Of a stretch of 64,000 nucleotides of DNA, positions 35,401 through 46,128 are shown piece by piece. This DNA comes from Scilla litardierei (taxonomy: Eukaryota; Streptophyta; Magnoliopsida; Asparagales; Asparagaceae). Under the pieces are notes generated by a model. The model did not search any database. It saw only the letters and a list, made by a program, of their open reading frames with translations, and was not told the DNA's origin. How positions within the stretch are numbered: position 1 is the stretch's first letter; every line of letters begins with the position of its first letter. Where the stretch lies: the NCBI GenBank assembly GCA_030789695.1, contig CM061139.1:9997878-10061877 (forward strand), in the 5' to 3' direction. A program made the translations under genes and the position numbers.

Positions 35401-35535
35401 CTATAGGGTTTGGATACAGACAAAGTTTAAAATAAATATGTGCACGAACAAGACTACGTGCACAAAAAGCGTACAAAGGATACAGGGTCCAAAAACGACA
35501 GTAATCCCAAGTTGGGCACACGTCAGGGGGGTTGG
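32428..35535 (-). repeat. 5' LTR of element C, main part
   Basis: TGTCACGACC at 32428. Interrupted by F at the GTTGG target; the last 141 bp (U3 terminus) are at 43419-43559. A few percent different from the left LTR, so C is older than B. Confidence 0.9.
32754..32864 (-). CDS. LTR short acidic frame, element C right copy
   Basis: MLDPELESVAEDVVFADAEP, then EPMSVNEEFVDTGDQS and stop, 36 aa. Against the left copy the differences include PEPET/PELES and VKEEF/VNEEF, all leaving the frame open. Confidence 0.55.
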   Translation of the reverse strand: MLDPELESVAEDVVFADAEPEPMSVNEEFVDTGDQS

Positions 35536-35932
35536 TGATCGGCCCCTGATATACACCCGGAGAACGATTGTAGTTTTACCGCAAGTGCACGGTCAAGTGG
35601 CGAGCGGGTATCGAACACGAGGAGGTGGTGTTGGCTCCAATCTATCCTAGGTTGGTTTGAACACGAATGTTTTATTGGTGGAGATGGTTATGGAATGATA
35701 TAATGAAAATGGTGGTGGATGTCGGTGTCGGTGATAAAGAAGTCGGATAAGGTATCGATTCAAATCTAATACAATATAAGAGTCTAGAGCTAGGGAATCC
35801 CCACTACGGATCGTCATACATCATTGTAAATAGTGAATCTCAATATTACTAGGCTTGTGTTGGGGTGAACTAGTCGTAACTGAATAGAGAACCAAGCTCA
35901 CGCTCTCGTGCTATTACCGGTCTATAGCAACC

Positions 35933-36233
35933 TAGGATAGGGCCCAATCTCTTGCAAACCCTAGCCTAATCCACTAGCATTAGGATCGACATCATCGTTC
36001 AATCGCCCCTCGAGCCCACTCTCGTGCAAACTCGAGTTACGATCTAGGTTGTGATAGTTCATATTCGTCCAATCTCTTGCAAACGAATATGGGTATAGAT
36101 TTATAATAAAAATCCTAGCTTTGATCCAATCTCTTGCAAACCAAGTGTAGAGAATCTCGATTATAAACCTAAATCGAATATATATGCCTTCCCATCGATT
36201 AGAATCCAATCTCTTGCAAACCCCAATCGATGG
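35933..36233 (-). ncRNA. Ladder of five stem-loops with a constant loop (F, left LTR)
   Basis: Loops are CCCAATCTCTTGCAAA, CCCACTCTCGTGCAAA and three TCCAATCTCTTGCAAA (plus-strand reading). Stems are unrelated: TAGG-A-TAGGG/CCCTA-G-CCTA (35933-35968), CTCGAG/CTCGAG (36009-36036), CATATTCG/CGAATATG (36060-36091), a weak TTG/CAA (about 36116-36150) and CCATCGATT/AATCGATGG (36192-36233). The other LTR repeats it at 41717-42016. Confidence 0.75.
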
Positions 36234-36903
36234 AAATCCTTAGCTATCCATAATAAATCAATCACAACCTAACCTCCTAGCAATTCTAGCAATTTAGAAA
36301 TTCATTCATCACAAATCTGAAATTAGATCCATAGGGTTCATCCACATGCCCTAGAACAACAAATCTACTCAAGCATAGCACTAATGATATGAGAATCAAT
36401 AAAAATCATTGCTTGCATAAAAAAGATAGAAAAACAAAGATTCAAATGACAAGAACAAAATACTTAGCTTTGATGAAGATCTTCAATCCAAATACAAGCT
36501 TTTAGATCCAAGAGGTGGCCTATGGCATGGCCTAACCTCTAAAATAATCCCTAAGAAAACATGTGGGAACCCCTACTAATGGTGGCTACAAACCCCTTAT
36601 ATAGTCTCTCAAAACCCTAACAAATAACCCTAGAAAACCACTCAAATTTGTGCCTAAAAACAGCCCAAACCGCAACTTAAAATCTGGGCCGAGTGGAAAT
36701 TCCAGCACTGCAGCATCAACTTGCACAAATTTCCCAGATTTCATCCGACCTCCGATTGACACGTTCTTGGCGGGGTTGGAATCTTCATGAAGTCTACTAT
36801 CCATAAAAAATATGAGAAAAATACTTTGATTGTTGGAATGATAGCAGATTTCAAAAGAGTGAACGGCTGTCTGAAACTCTAGGCGCTACGTGTCCTCGGC
36901 GTC

Positions 36904-37288
36904 ACTCGGCCGAGTGGACTTCTCTACTCGGTCGAGTGGGCTTCTCTACTCGGCCGAGTGACAGACCCTGTAGAATTCCAGTAAGTCGGGGGTCTTGGGG
37001 GGTCTGTCTTCGGAGGTGACTCGGCCGAGTGGCTTCACTCACTCGGCCGAGGGGCATTCGATACTCGGCCGAGTCGAAACCCTCAATCGCTTGACGGATT
37101 CCAGTAAGTCGGCTACTTCGATGGGTGGATTTTCCCGTGCCACTCGGGCGAGGGGATCTCCATACGCGGTCGAGTGGACTATCGTCACTCGGCCTAGTGC
37201 ATGCTGATTTCCTTCTGCGGTGCGTGTCCGGTCTGGCCGGCCGAGTGATCTTCTTGCTCGGCCGAGTGATTGCTTCACTCGACCGAGT
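36904..37288 (-). promoter_or_regulatory. ACTCGGCCGAGT palindrome array in U3 of F (left LTR)
   Basis: About a dozen exact or near copies of the 12-bp palindrome, grouped as four blocks of three spaced about 24 bp, with blocks about 115 bp apart separated by a GATTCCAGTAAGTCGG-like spacer. Upstream of the minus-strand TATA box. A degenerate extra copy lies near 36683. Confidence 0.8.
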
Positions 37289-37594
37289 GACTTGCTATGG
37301 ATGCCCAATCTTCATCATTTCGCCTCCTCGTCGCTCCTACGAAGTTCCTTCTTCTTCCACCCATCTTCCATCGCTGTTAGCTTCTCGATAGAGCCATGGG
37401 CGAGGCTTAGGTACATGTGCAAGTCCTTTAAGCTTATTTTTGTTCCCGATTGCTCTATATTTCCTGAAATCCGACAAAAACAAGAAATAGTGAAAAGTAA
37501 CGCAATATCGTCGAATACGCGTGAAAATCGCAATATGAGTAATCGAAATGGCGTGAAAACATGCAGAAAAAAGGTGTAAAATATGGACCGATCA

Positions 37595-39569
37595 AAATCC
37601 CCCAAGCTTGCCTCTTACTCGTCCTCGAGGAAGATAAGTAGAGAGACGAACTCGGGAGATGAAAACAAAGGAAATGAAATGAAAGAAAAAGTAATACGAA
37701 GTGGAAGGGGTCGCTAGATCATTTTTCTCAGATCTCAAGCCATAAGCTACACATCACGATAACTTGGAAAATACGAATCACATGCTATAAAGGATGTCAT
37801 GTCTTACTTAAACATGGTACTTGCAAGCTTTTAAGAACAACAAAAGGGACTCTCTAAATTCATACAATCAATTCATATCCACATCACGCATTTCAAAGAA
37901 TTTATTATACAAATATTGGCGATGCACTTTTCAATCAAAAGTTATAAATGAAGCATATAAGATACACACCAAGCATGCAATAGAGAATAGAATAAGAGTC
38001 ATGGCATTCACATATTTATTTCAAATCATGAAAAGTCTCTATATCTAATATATTTTGCAAAGTCTAAGCATTATCGAATATTCCCATTCATGCACGTCTC
38101 CACTCTAATGTCATACTCACTCATATGGTCAAATGAATTCACCCCCCAAGCTTAGCTTGAGGCATCAATTCTAAAGGAATATGATAGTGAAAATGGGAAT
38201 TTTGCCTTGGTTTTCCCAAGTATTTTGTGGCTCCAATAATGAGATAGAGAATTTTTTTTTATTTTGGACTTTGTTTCTCATTTTTCTTCTTGGATTTTTG
38301 TAGGAGCTATATGATTTGTATTTTTTTGTTTTTGGCGCCTTTTTGGCTTTTTGGACTTTTTTGGAGCTAATTTTTTTCTTTTGTAGGGATTTTTGGGAAA
38401 TAGATGCGATATAAGTAGCTTTAGGAGGTGAACTCAAGGGACAAGTATAGAATAAAAGATATTTGTGGAGAAGGAAATAATGTAATACTCGGTTCACTCT
38501 AAGATGTGCACGAACGGTTCAATAAAATAATACTTCAACTAAAACTCATATGTAAGCATGGATATTCTCAATCATCTCAATAAAAAGTGAAGTCAAGCGG
38601 TAAAGCGCACAATCATATCAAGCATGCAACAGAAGGTGAATAAGACAGTAAAATTGATGCTTCAGATATACTAATGATGCGTGAATCTTGGTGCATTTCC
38701 AACAAAAGCATACTAAACACTAATCCATACATTCAGTTTCAATTAATATCATGCATTCATATAGAGGAATCATCAAAAGAATATATAAGCAAGCACATGG
38801 ATAGCAAGACTATGGAATACTCTAAATAGCATGGCAAGGAATAATAAGTATCGTGATGGCTACTAAAGCAATAAGAGATATCATCACACAAAATTCTTCT
38901 AGCGGAAGAAGAAAAAAGGAAAATAAAGAAATAAAAATAAAAAGAGGAAAGAAAAGAAAAACAAGCACACAACATGATGCATGAACACACATAAAAGGAA
39001 AATAAGATGGAAAATTCAAAAAGATGATGCAAAATTTTGAAAAATTTTAAAAACCCTAAAATAAAGTAAAAATGCAAATAATGCATCTAAATGGCATGGA
39101 ATTGCACTCCCCCAAGCTTAAACTTCACATTGTCCTCAATGTGATCATAATGGAAGAATATAAGTAACAATGATAATAATAAGGGGGGTGAATGAAAAAT
39201 GATGAAATGAATGACATGAAATCCTAATGCAACTACATGCACATGCAATGATGCATGAGAACGCTTTCCCCCAAGCTTATGCTAAACAATCCTAATCAAA
39301 TGACTCGATCAAAAATGTCATGGCTTTGCTAAGCGAGATTGAGTCAAACGAATAAGAATGTGAGTATTCACTTGAAAGAAATGCTCGATGGGTGGTGAGC
39401 AAAAAGGATGTGACACATCAAAATATAAAGAGCGCAATTACAATATATATAATGGGTTTGGGGTGCAAAAATTTTTGTTGCCATCATATGAGGTGATATT
39501 TATTCAAGCAAATCTATACGGTCCTCTCGCTATCAATAGAATTCGTGTTTATTTAAAGCATAAAAATTT
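37595..39569 (-). other. AT-rich interior of F with repeated polypurine-like motifs
   Basis: Opens with the polypurine tract (minus GCAAGCTTGGGGGATTT). CCCCCAAGCTTA/G recurs at about 38143, 39109 and 39267, so the tract occurs four times in 1.7 kb. CACATTG-TCCT-CAATGTG forms a hairpin just after the third. No protein-like frame seen. Confidence 0.65.
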
Positions 39570-41132
39570 CTACACTACTGGATTGATATCACCTATAGCA
39601 AAAGGCGGATCCAGTATCTTTGCCGGTGCAGGCAATTGTTCCAACTGCTCCTTCTGTGGCTCCGCCAGGCATGTATGTCCACGGACTCCAACGAACTCCA
39701 GCAATGCATCCTCCAGCATTCCCACAAGGACTCCACATGTACCCTGCAGAGAATAGGATGCATCAGTTCGCAGCAAAAAATTCACCCTCATAATAAAAGT
39801 ATCCCAAAGAGGATCGTCTATAGAAATGTATGGAATAAATAATGGTGGACGATACTTCCTTGGAAATAATCCAATATCCTCACGTGCCGTGATAGCTGTC
39901 TCCACGGTGTCTTCTCTATGCTGCTCAGGTAAATCTAGATCATAGGTGTGGAACTCATCAAGATGCTCCTCATCATCGTCAGACTCATCCCAGCGCACCT
40001 CTTGATCAAATTCATATGCATCCATGGGTGCTAACTCTTCGCTCTCCTCCTCTTATACATCCCATTGTACCTTTTGTTCATATGTATATGTATCCTACAA
40101 AAGGCACGATGAGTCGTCAAAATCTGAATCATAAAAAACATCATACACGGGAGGGGAATCAAATGTAGGAGATGAGGGGGTGAAGAGATCTCCCTGAAAG
40201 GGAGCCATAAGCTCTGTGGGATAGTCCTCGGCATCAATGGAAGGATGAGATGGTTGTGGAAGCTCTAATGGAGGAGGGTAGTGCTCGGGATCCTCATGAA
40301 TGGATGTGTCCTCGTCCCGATCCACGACCTCCTCGGTGATAAGCTCTGGCTCCGTGTGTAGGGCCTCCTCAAAAGCATGCTTCGGCTCTGCGAGGTAAAT
40401 AACATCAATGTCTTCTCCATCTGAATCATCTCCATCCATCCACTCATCGTATGGACTAGCTGTGTCTGTGGGTGGGGGAGTGACGACGGTGAAACCTGGC
40501 TCTATAGCAACACGCCCTGAGTATCTCATCGCAGTTCTCTCATCAGAAGTGGCTGCATCTGTGCCTGGTACCGTTGTCTCTTCAGATGTGGAAGCATCAA
40601 TGTCCTCAGCCTGCCGTCCAAGAATCTCATCCAGATAAGCATAAAAATGTGTGGTCCATATGATCACAACCTCAGTGGAAGGTAGAGGTGGCTGCGGAAG
40701 CTCAACTGCAGGTGGGCAAGACTCTGGATTTATCTGAATGAAGTTGCCCTCGTCCCAAAGTGCTGCCTCAGTAATGTAATGCTCTGGCTCCGCATGTGAT
40801 GCCTCCACGTGAACTATCAATGTAGGCTCTCTCTAGAATGGTGATGCTGGCTGCTCATGTGTGTCAACTTGTGGGGATGCATCATGTGGAGGGGAATGCC
40901 CGCTAGCAATCCAAAAATTTAATCTATGCCCCTCAAGACTGACATGGATGTCCTCCTCAATTGTTCCTGCAGCTGAAACATGGTTCATAACAAAATCTGC
41001 AAATCGTAGATCAAATGCATCACCTGCTGTAATGCTCTCTGAACAGGTGAACCTCACTGACTCCAAGAGGCCCTCCAATAAGTTCTGAAATGCATCCTCC
41101 TCAAAATCTGTGGTCCACATAATACCATCCAT
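39570..41132 (-). pseudogene. Long acidic ORF of element F, broken by in-frame stops
   Basis: Three frames (40833-41132, 40095-40820, 39570-40025) are in the same phase, so they form one frame of about 520 codons interrupted only by stops near 40831, 40093 and 40055. It starts MDGIMWTTDFEEDAF, close to the primer site where gag would be. It is Asp/Glu/Pro/Ser-rich. A region is duplicated: CPPAVELPQPPLPS and YPPPLELPQPSHPS, each preceded by an EPEHYITE/EPELITE phrase. I recognise no Gag, protease or zinc-knuckle motif. Probably a family-specific protein of unknown role, or a fully diverged Gag. Confidence 0.6.
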
Positions 41133-41295
41133 AACACCTGATAAGTAAAGATAAATACCTGGAGAAAAATATCAGTGACACAAAAGAATATAGAAATGGT
41201 AGTAATGGTGGCGGGGGTGAAAATTTCTTTTAAAATTTTTTTTTCGTAGCCTAATCAACCTAATTGTGACAAATTGGCACCCAACGGGAAACACC

Positions 41296-41313
41296 TCCCC
41301 GGCAACTGTGCCA
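41296..41313 (-). other. Primer-binding site of F (tRNA-Asp type)
   Basis: Minus strand TGGCACAGTTGCCGGGGA, six bases inside the 5' LTR. From memory it has two mismatches to the 3' end complement of plant tRNA-Asp. Confidence 0.75.
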
Positions 41314-41319
41314 AAAACT

Positions 41320-43413
41320 TGATCGGCCCCGGATATACACCCGGAGAACGATTGTAGTTTTACCGCAAGCACACGGTCAAGTGGTGATCGGGTATCGAAC
41401 ACGAGGAGGTGGTGTTGCCTCCAATCTATCCTAGGTTAGTTTGACTACGAATGTTTTATTGGTGGAGATGGTTATGGAATGATATAATGGAAATGGTGGT
41501 GGATGTCGGTGTCGGTGATAAAGAAGTCGGATAATGTATCGATTCAAATCTAATACAATATAAGAGTCTAGAGCTAGGGAATCCCCACTACGGATCGTCA
41601 TACATCATTGTAAATAGTGAATCTCAATATTACTAGGCTTGTGTTGGGGCGAACTAGTTGTAACTGAATAGAGAACCAAGCTCACGCTCTCGCGCTATTG
41701 CCGGTCTATAGCAACCTAGGATAGGGCCCAATCTCTTGCAAACCCTAGCCTAAGCCACCAGCATTAGGTTCGACATCATCGTTCAATCGCCCCTCGAGCC
41801 CACTCTCGTGCAAACTCGAGTTACGATCTAGGTTGTGATAGTTCGTATTCGTCCAATCTCTTGCAAATGAATATGGGTATAGATTTATAAAAAAATCCTA
41901 GCTTTGATCCAATCTCTTGCAAACCAAGTCTAGAGAATCTCGATTATAAACCTAAATCGAATATCTATGCTTTCCCATCGATTAGAATCCAATCTCTTGC
42001 AAACCCCAATCGATGGAAATCCCTAGCTATCCGTAATAAATCAATCACAACCTAACCTCCTAGCAATTCTAGCAATTTAGAAATTCATTCATCACAAATC
42101 TGAAATTAGATCCATAGGCTTCATCCACATGCCCTAGAACAACAAATCTACTCAAGCATAGCAATAACGATATGAGAATCAATAAAAATCATTGCTTGCA
42201 TAAAAAAGATAGAAAAACAAAGATTCAAATGACAAGAACAAAATACTTAGCTTTGATGAAGATCTTCAATCCAAATACAAGGTTTTAGATCCAAGAGGGG
42301 GCCTAGGGCATGGCCTAACCTCTAAAATAATCCTTAAGAAAACATGTGGGAACCCCTACTAATGGTTGCTACAAACCCCTTATATAGTCTCCCAAAACCC
42401 TAGCAAATAACCCTAGAAAACCCCTCAAATGCGTGCCCAAAACAGCCCAAACCGCAACTTAAAATCTGGGCCCGCCCCCGACTCGGCCGAGTGGAACATG
42501 TGACTCGGCCGAGTGGAAATTCCAGCACTGCAGCATCAACTTGCATAAATTCCACAGATTTCATCCGACCTCCGATTGACGCGTTCTTGGTGGCGTTGGA
42601 ATCTTCATGAAGTCTAATATTCATAATAATATGAGAAAAATACTTTGATTGCTGGAATGATAGCAGATTTCAAAAGAGTGAACGACTGTCTGAAAATCTG
42701 GCGCTGCGTGTCCTCGGCGTCACTCGGCCGAGTGGACTTCTCTACTCGGTCGAGTGGGCTTCTCTACTCAGCCGAGTGACAGACCCTATAGAATTCCAGT
42801 AAGTCGGGGGTCTTGGGGGGTCTTTCTTTGGAGGTGACTCGGTCGAGTGGCTTCACTCACTCGGCCGAGGGGCATTCGATACTCGGCCGAGTCGAAACCC
42901 TCAATCGCTTGACGGATTCCAATAAGTCGGCTACTTCGATGGGTGGATTTTGCCGTGCCACTCCGGCGAGGGGATCTCCATACGTGGCCGAGTGGACTAT
43001 CGTCACTCGGCCTAGTGCATGCTGATTTCCGTCTGCGGTGCATGTCCTGTCTGGCCGGCCGAGTGGTCTTCTTGCTCGGCCGAGTGAGTGCTTCACTCGG
43101 CCGAGTGACATGCTATAGATGCCCAATCTTCATCATTTCGCCTCCTCGTTGGTCCTACGAAGTTCCTTCTTCTTCCACCCATCTTCCATCGCCGTTAGCT
43201 CCTCGATAGAGCCATGGGCGAGGCTCCGGTACATGTGCAAGTCCTTTAAGCTCATTTTTGTTCCCGGTTGCTCTATATTTCCTGAAATCCGACAAAAAAC
43301 AAGAAATAGTGAAAAGTAACGCAATATCATCGAATACTCATGAAAATCGTAATACGAGCAATCGAAATGGCGTGAAAACATGCAGAAAAAAGGTGTAAAA
43401 TATGGACCGATCA
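41320..43413 (-). repeat. 5' LTR of element F (2094 bp)
   Basis: Same layout as the 3' LTR: hairpin ladder 41717-42016, TATA box 42380-42387, palindrome array 42481-43106 with one additional copy pair at 42481-42516. Differs from the other LTR by several percent in the parts I compared. Confidence 0.92.
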
Positions 43414-43418
43414 GTTGG

Positions 43419-43559
43419 CTTGCTAAGGATGCAACCAAGGTGCTACGACTCTATCATCGTAACGACACGACTCACATACGAAGCAATAAAAAACCAATCA
43501 GGTACCTGAAATTGCTATACGCACAGCCGTATAACGAATAGTGAGTATCGGCCGTTACA
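43419..43559 (-). repeat. 5' LTR of element C, U3 terminus
   Basis: Continues the LTR of C after element F, matching 29204-29344, and ends GGCCGTTACA. Followed by the TCTGC target copy at 43560-43564. Confidence 0.9.
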
Positions 43560-43564
43560 TCTGC

Positions 43565-44130
43565 TCCAAATACATCTGGACACCATGCACAGTTCGCCTC
43601 CCCGAACCCAATGAGAGGGTTTGCTCGCCAGGGATAACAAAGTCGGAGTGTACTGCCTAACCTTCGAACTCGGCTAGCGGTTTCTGCTCAATCCCCACCT
43701 CCTTCACTTGCTGAACCTCCTCGTGCTTCCCCTCTTCCAACTGACGCCGGACTCCATCGGTTCAATGGTTGGCTTCGTTGTTCTTTGCACTATCAGCGGG
43801 ATAAGTCCGAGCATATCGCTGTTCCAGCATTACTTTGAGACGAAGAAGAAAGGAGTGTATTATTGTGTTAGTGCGAGGAGGGACCGGCATCTCATTCGTG
43901 AGGTGTTGAGTGAGGTGAGAGAATGGATGGAGAGGTTTATCTTCGTCTTGATGCCGACGGACTCGGTGTTGAGGTCAAACTGGGGGACGCTGAATCCCTC
44001 GGTGAATAAAGTAGTGACACTGGCGGGATACCTGGAGAACTCCAAGGTCTTGGAGGAGATCCCCGAAGAGATTAGGAAGCATGCGAACTTGATCAAGGGC
44101 GACCAGTTTGCCAGTCTTTCTGGCCCAAAG
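43565..44130 (+). pseudogene. Antisense extra ORF of T, Transposase_28 domain
   Basis: Continuation of the frame cut by element C. It first reads YIWTPCTVRLPEPNERVC, then shifts frame near 43650, has a TAG at about 43674, and continues RFLLNPHLLHLLNLLVLPLF, ISLFQHYFETKKKGVYYC and LEEIPEEIRKHANLI. The hydrophobic helix followed by the FETKKK-type block is what I recognise as the Transposase_28 (putative gypsy type transposon) domain. Ends GPK at a GT donor. Confidence 0.7.
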
Positions 44131-44191
44131 GTATTGCGATCTTAGCGACCTTCTCCATATACGCTCACCCTGATCGTTGTTCTCTTTACAG
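44131..44191 (+). other. Intron in the antisense ORF
   Basis: 61 bp, GTATTGCG...TTCTCTTTACAG, between GGCCCAAAG and GTGTGGAC. Good donor, pyrimidine tract and acceptor for a plant intron. Confidence 0.65.
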
Positions 44192-44529
44192 GTGTGGACA
44201 TGATCCTTTCGCGGAAGGAGCTGATGAGGAGGGCTAGGGAGCCGACAACCTCGGAGCCGGTAGCCAAGAAGCCTTCTACCCAGGAGAAAGGCAAAGGGGT
44301 GGCGACAAAAGACTTGACGAGGAAGTCGGGGCAGAAAAGGGGCCACTGGGTTGTTGTTGGGGGCGAGAGGGGCGAGCGTGATAAGAGGGTGAGGGAGATG
44401 CCTGCGGAAACCATCCATACTCCTACCGTTAGTGAGCTGGCACTGGGCGGCTCCGTTGACCTTGGTGCTGGCGAGAGGGAGGTGACGCGAAGCTCGGTGG
44501 CTAAGGGCACCCCAATGGGCCAGACCGAC
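44192..44529 (+). pseudogene. Antisense extra ORF of T, basic central exon
   Basis: Open on the plus strand: GVDMILSRKELMRRAREP, then Lys/Arg/Glu-rich KKPSTQEKGKG, RGERDKRVREM and a Ser/Thr/Gly tail. Such charged, low-complexity linkers follow the Transposase_28 domain. Interrupted at 44530 by LTR L. Confidence 0.6.
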
Positions 44530-44782
44530 TGATTCATAGTTAAAAGTGTATATTTACTCCCCTTAACTACCCCCATTTTGTGCATATAACTCATTGAAGC
44601 AGGCTCCCTTAACTATATTTGCATTAATTCATCATCTTTTGAGCATGTAATTTTATTTCGACATAATTTCACTCTTCAAAGCTTTATAAACATGAATTGT
44701 ATTTTTACACATTTTTCTGGATTTTTCAGGAGTCCCGAAGGGGACAAAATCAAGTAATTGGAGAAGTGAACCTGGAGCCAGG

Positions 44783-45110
44783 ACAGTCGACTGTCCTTAC
44801 AACGACAGTCGACTGTCATCTCGAAGCTCCGCCTGGGGCAAACTAGAGTGCAACACAGGCACCTACAGAAGGATCAACAAGCGCCTGTACAACGGAGCAG
44901 TCGACTGTTATTTCAACATCGGTCGACTGTTTTCTCTCCCCCTGAAGAATGAAAGAAAGGCAACTCTCTGTCAATTTGGCCACTGCTGCAGCAGGCGACT
45001 GATGCATAGAAGACATGCGCATGTGTCATTCACAGTCGCATGTGCCATTTACAGCAGTCGCCTGCCTGACCAACAACAGGCGACTGTCGCCAGTTCGACA
45101 GTCACCTGTC
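44783..45110 (+). promoter_or_regulatory. ACAGTCGACTGT palindrome array in U3 of L
   Basis: Exact 12-bp palindromes at 44783 and 44805, CAGTCGACTG at 44898, a variant at 44922, then CAGGCGACTG/CAGTCGCCTG derivatives to 45110. Spacing within pairs is about 22 bp. Confidence 0.72.
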
Positions 45111-45230
45111 GTGGGTTTGTTCTGCCGAATCTGTGTTGCGAGAATCAGGTTTTTCTTAACCTGATTTCACTCCAATCGATGTGGGCCATTGGATGATATT
45201 TCGGAGGGATGAGATGAGAACCTTAGGGGG

Positions 45231-45237
45231 TATAAAA
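45231..45237 (+). promoter_or_regulatory. TATA box of LTR L
   Basis: TATAAAA in GGGGGTATAAAACCC, about 120 bp downstream of the array. Confidence 0.65.
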
Positions 45238-45623
45238 CCCAATTATCTGCTATAATTAGAGGAGACTCGACCATTAGCTTCAAATACTTTTCATTTTTAG
45301 GGGTTTCTCTCTTAGTTTTAGATTACGGTTTTGTATAGTTTTTGGGGGAGAAGAGCTTCCATTTGGTGATATCTTTCCTAACCATTGTCTTGTACTTCAT
45401 TTTGTCTCATTCTTCATGTATGAACTTGTGAATATGAATGCAATGGTGAATATTTTTGCTCTCATGTGTAGCTAATCTCTTTGTGTGTTGGATTGTGATG
45501 TAGTTAGGATTTGTATGATTAGCTTTCAATTATCCATGGCATAGGATTGTGTAGCTATTGTAATGATTGATTTCACATTCTTTTCATCATGCATTATTCG
45601 TAAAGGGATCCAATGAGGATGAT

Positions 45624-45912
45624 ATGCCGCGAGGCATTATCTACGTGCATATACCCATAGAGGGGCCTGCAAGGTGTTGAACCGTGAGGTTTAACTAATT
45701 ATGCTTTATACTTGAAATCATCAATCCAATAATTACACTTGATGCTAACACGTTGATTTGAGCTCCATGATAACACCGTCCGATTGTGTGGCCTGAAAGC
45801 CTCACAATTGAGCTAAATGTGTTTGGTTTATTCCCAATAGGGAAATCTTCCGATTTCACATGCCTTGACATGGATGTGGAGTTGAGTCATCAATTGGAGA
45901 TTGAATCGCTAA
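45624..45912 (+). ncRNA. Hairpin series in the leader of L
   Basis: ATGCC-GCGA-GGCAT (45624-45637), AACC-GTGA-GGTT (45680-45691), ATTGTGTGGC-CTGAAA-GCCTCACAAT (45783-45808, one mismatch), CACAT...ATGTG (45857-45878). The first two have GNGA loops. Located 390-650 bp downstream of the TATA box, the same zone as the ladders in F and I. Confidence 0.5.
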
Positions 45913-46128
45913 GGCGTACTCCCTGATGAAACCACAATCCACACACACTCCTCTCATTTGCATTCCAACCTTTATTTTGCTTGTTTATTTCTTGTTCTTT
46001 TTGGTGACCATCACACACACACCCTTTGATCCAAATCATCTCCTTCGAAAGGTGGTTTTGTCTCTCACCTTCTCACATCTTTATTGACCTGAAGATAGCA
46101 TGAACGCAGACGAATTGTCCTTGTGATC

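Larger units (their letters stand above)
35536..37594 (-). repeat. 3' LTR of element F (2059 bp)
   Basis: Minus-strand order: U3 with the ACTCGGCCGAGT array, TATA box CTATATAA (36597-36604), leader with the five-hairpin ladder, U5. 35 bp shorter than the other LTR, because one palindrome repeat is missing near 36680. Confidence 0.92.
35536..43413 (-). mobile_element. Element F: Athila/Tat-like non-autonomous gypsy element
   Basis: Complete insertion with target duplication GTTGG (35531-35535 and 43414-43418). LTRs begin TGATCGG and end CCGATCA. The primer site matches tRNA-Asp and the polypurine tract is AAGCTTGGGGGA, both usual in Athila/Tat gypsy elements. The 3725-bp interior has no gag, protease or pol, only a decayed acidic ORF and AT-rich sequence. 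It sits inside the right LTR of C. Confidence 0.9.
26100..43559 (-). mobile_element. Element C: non-coding chromovirus derivative (LARD-like), split by F
   Basis: Target duplication TCTGC (26095-26099 and 43560-43564). Left LTR 3245 bp; right LTR 32428-35535 plus 43419-43559, 3249 bp once F is removed. The internal region of 3083 bp holds the polypurine tract, the AT-rich cargo and a primer site but no gag or pol. It inserted into exon 1 of the antisense ORF of T. Confidence 0.92.
44530..46128 (+). repeat. Probable LTR L (plus strand)
   Basis: TGATTCATAG at 44530 breaks the antisense ORF. It contains a palindrome array (44783-45110), a TATA box (45231-45237) and a leader with repeated hairpins (45624-45912), in the order of a plus-strand LTR. 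No PBS or target duplication (CCGAC expected) was found, so the right end and relation to G are unclear. Confidence 0.5.

Noticed and set aside
38171..39086. Lys- or Phe-rich frames in the interior of F
   Set aside because: Products of poly-A and poly-T rich sequence; no repeat of the frame elsewhere and no protein-like pattern.
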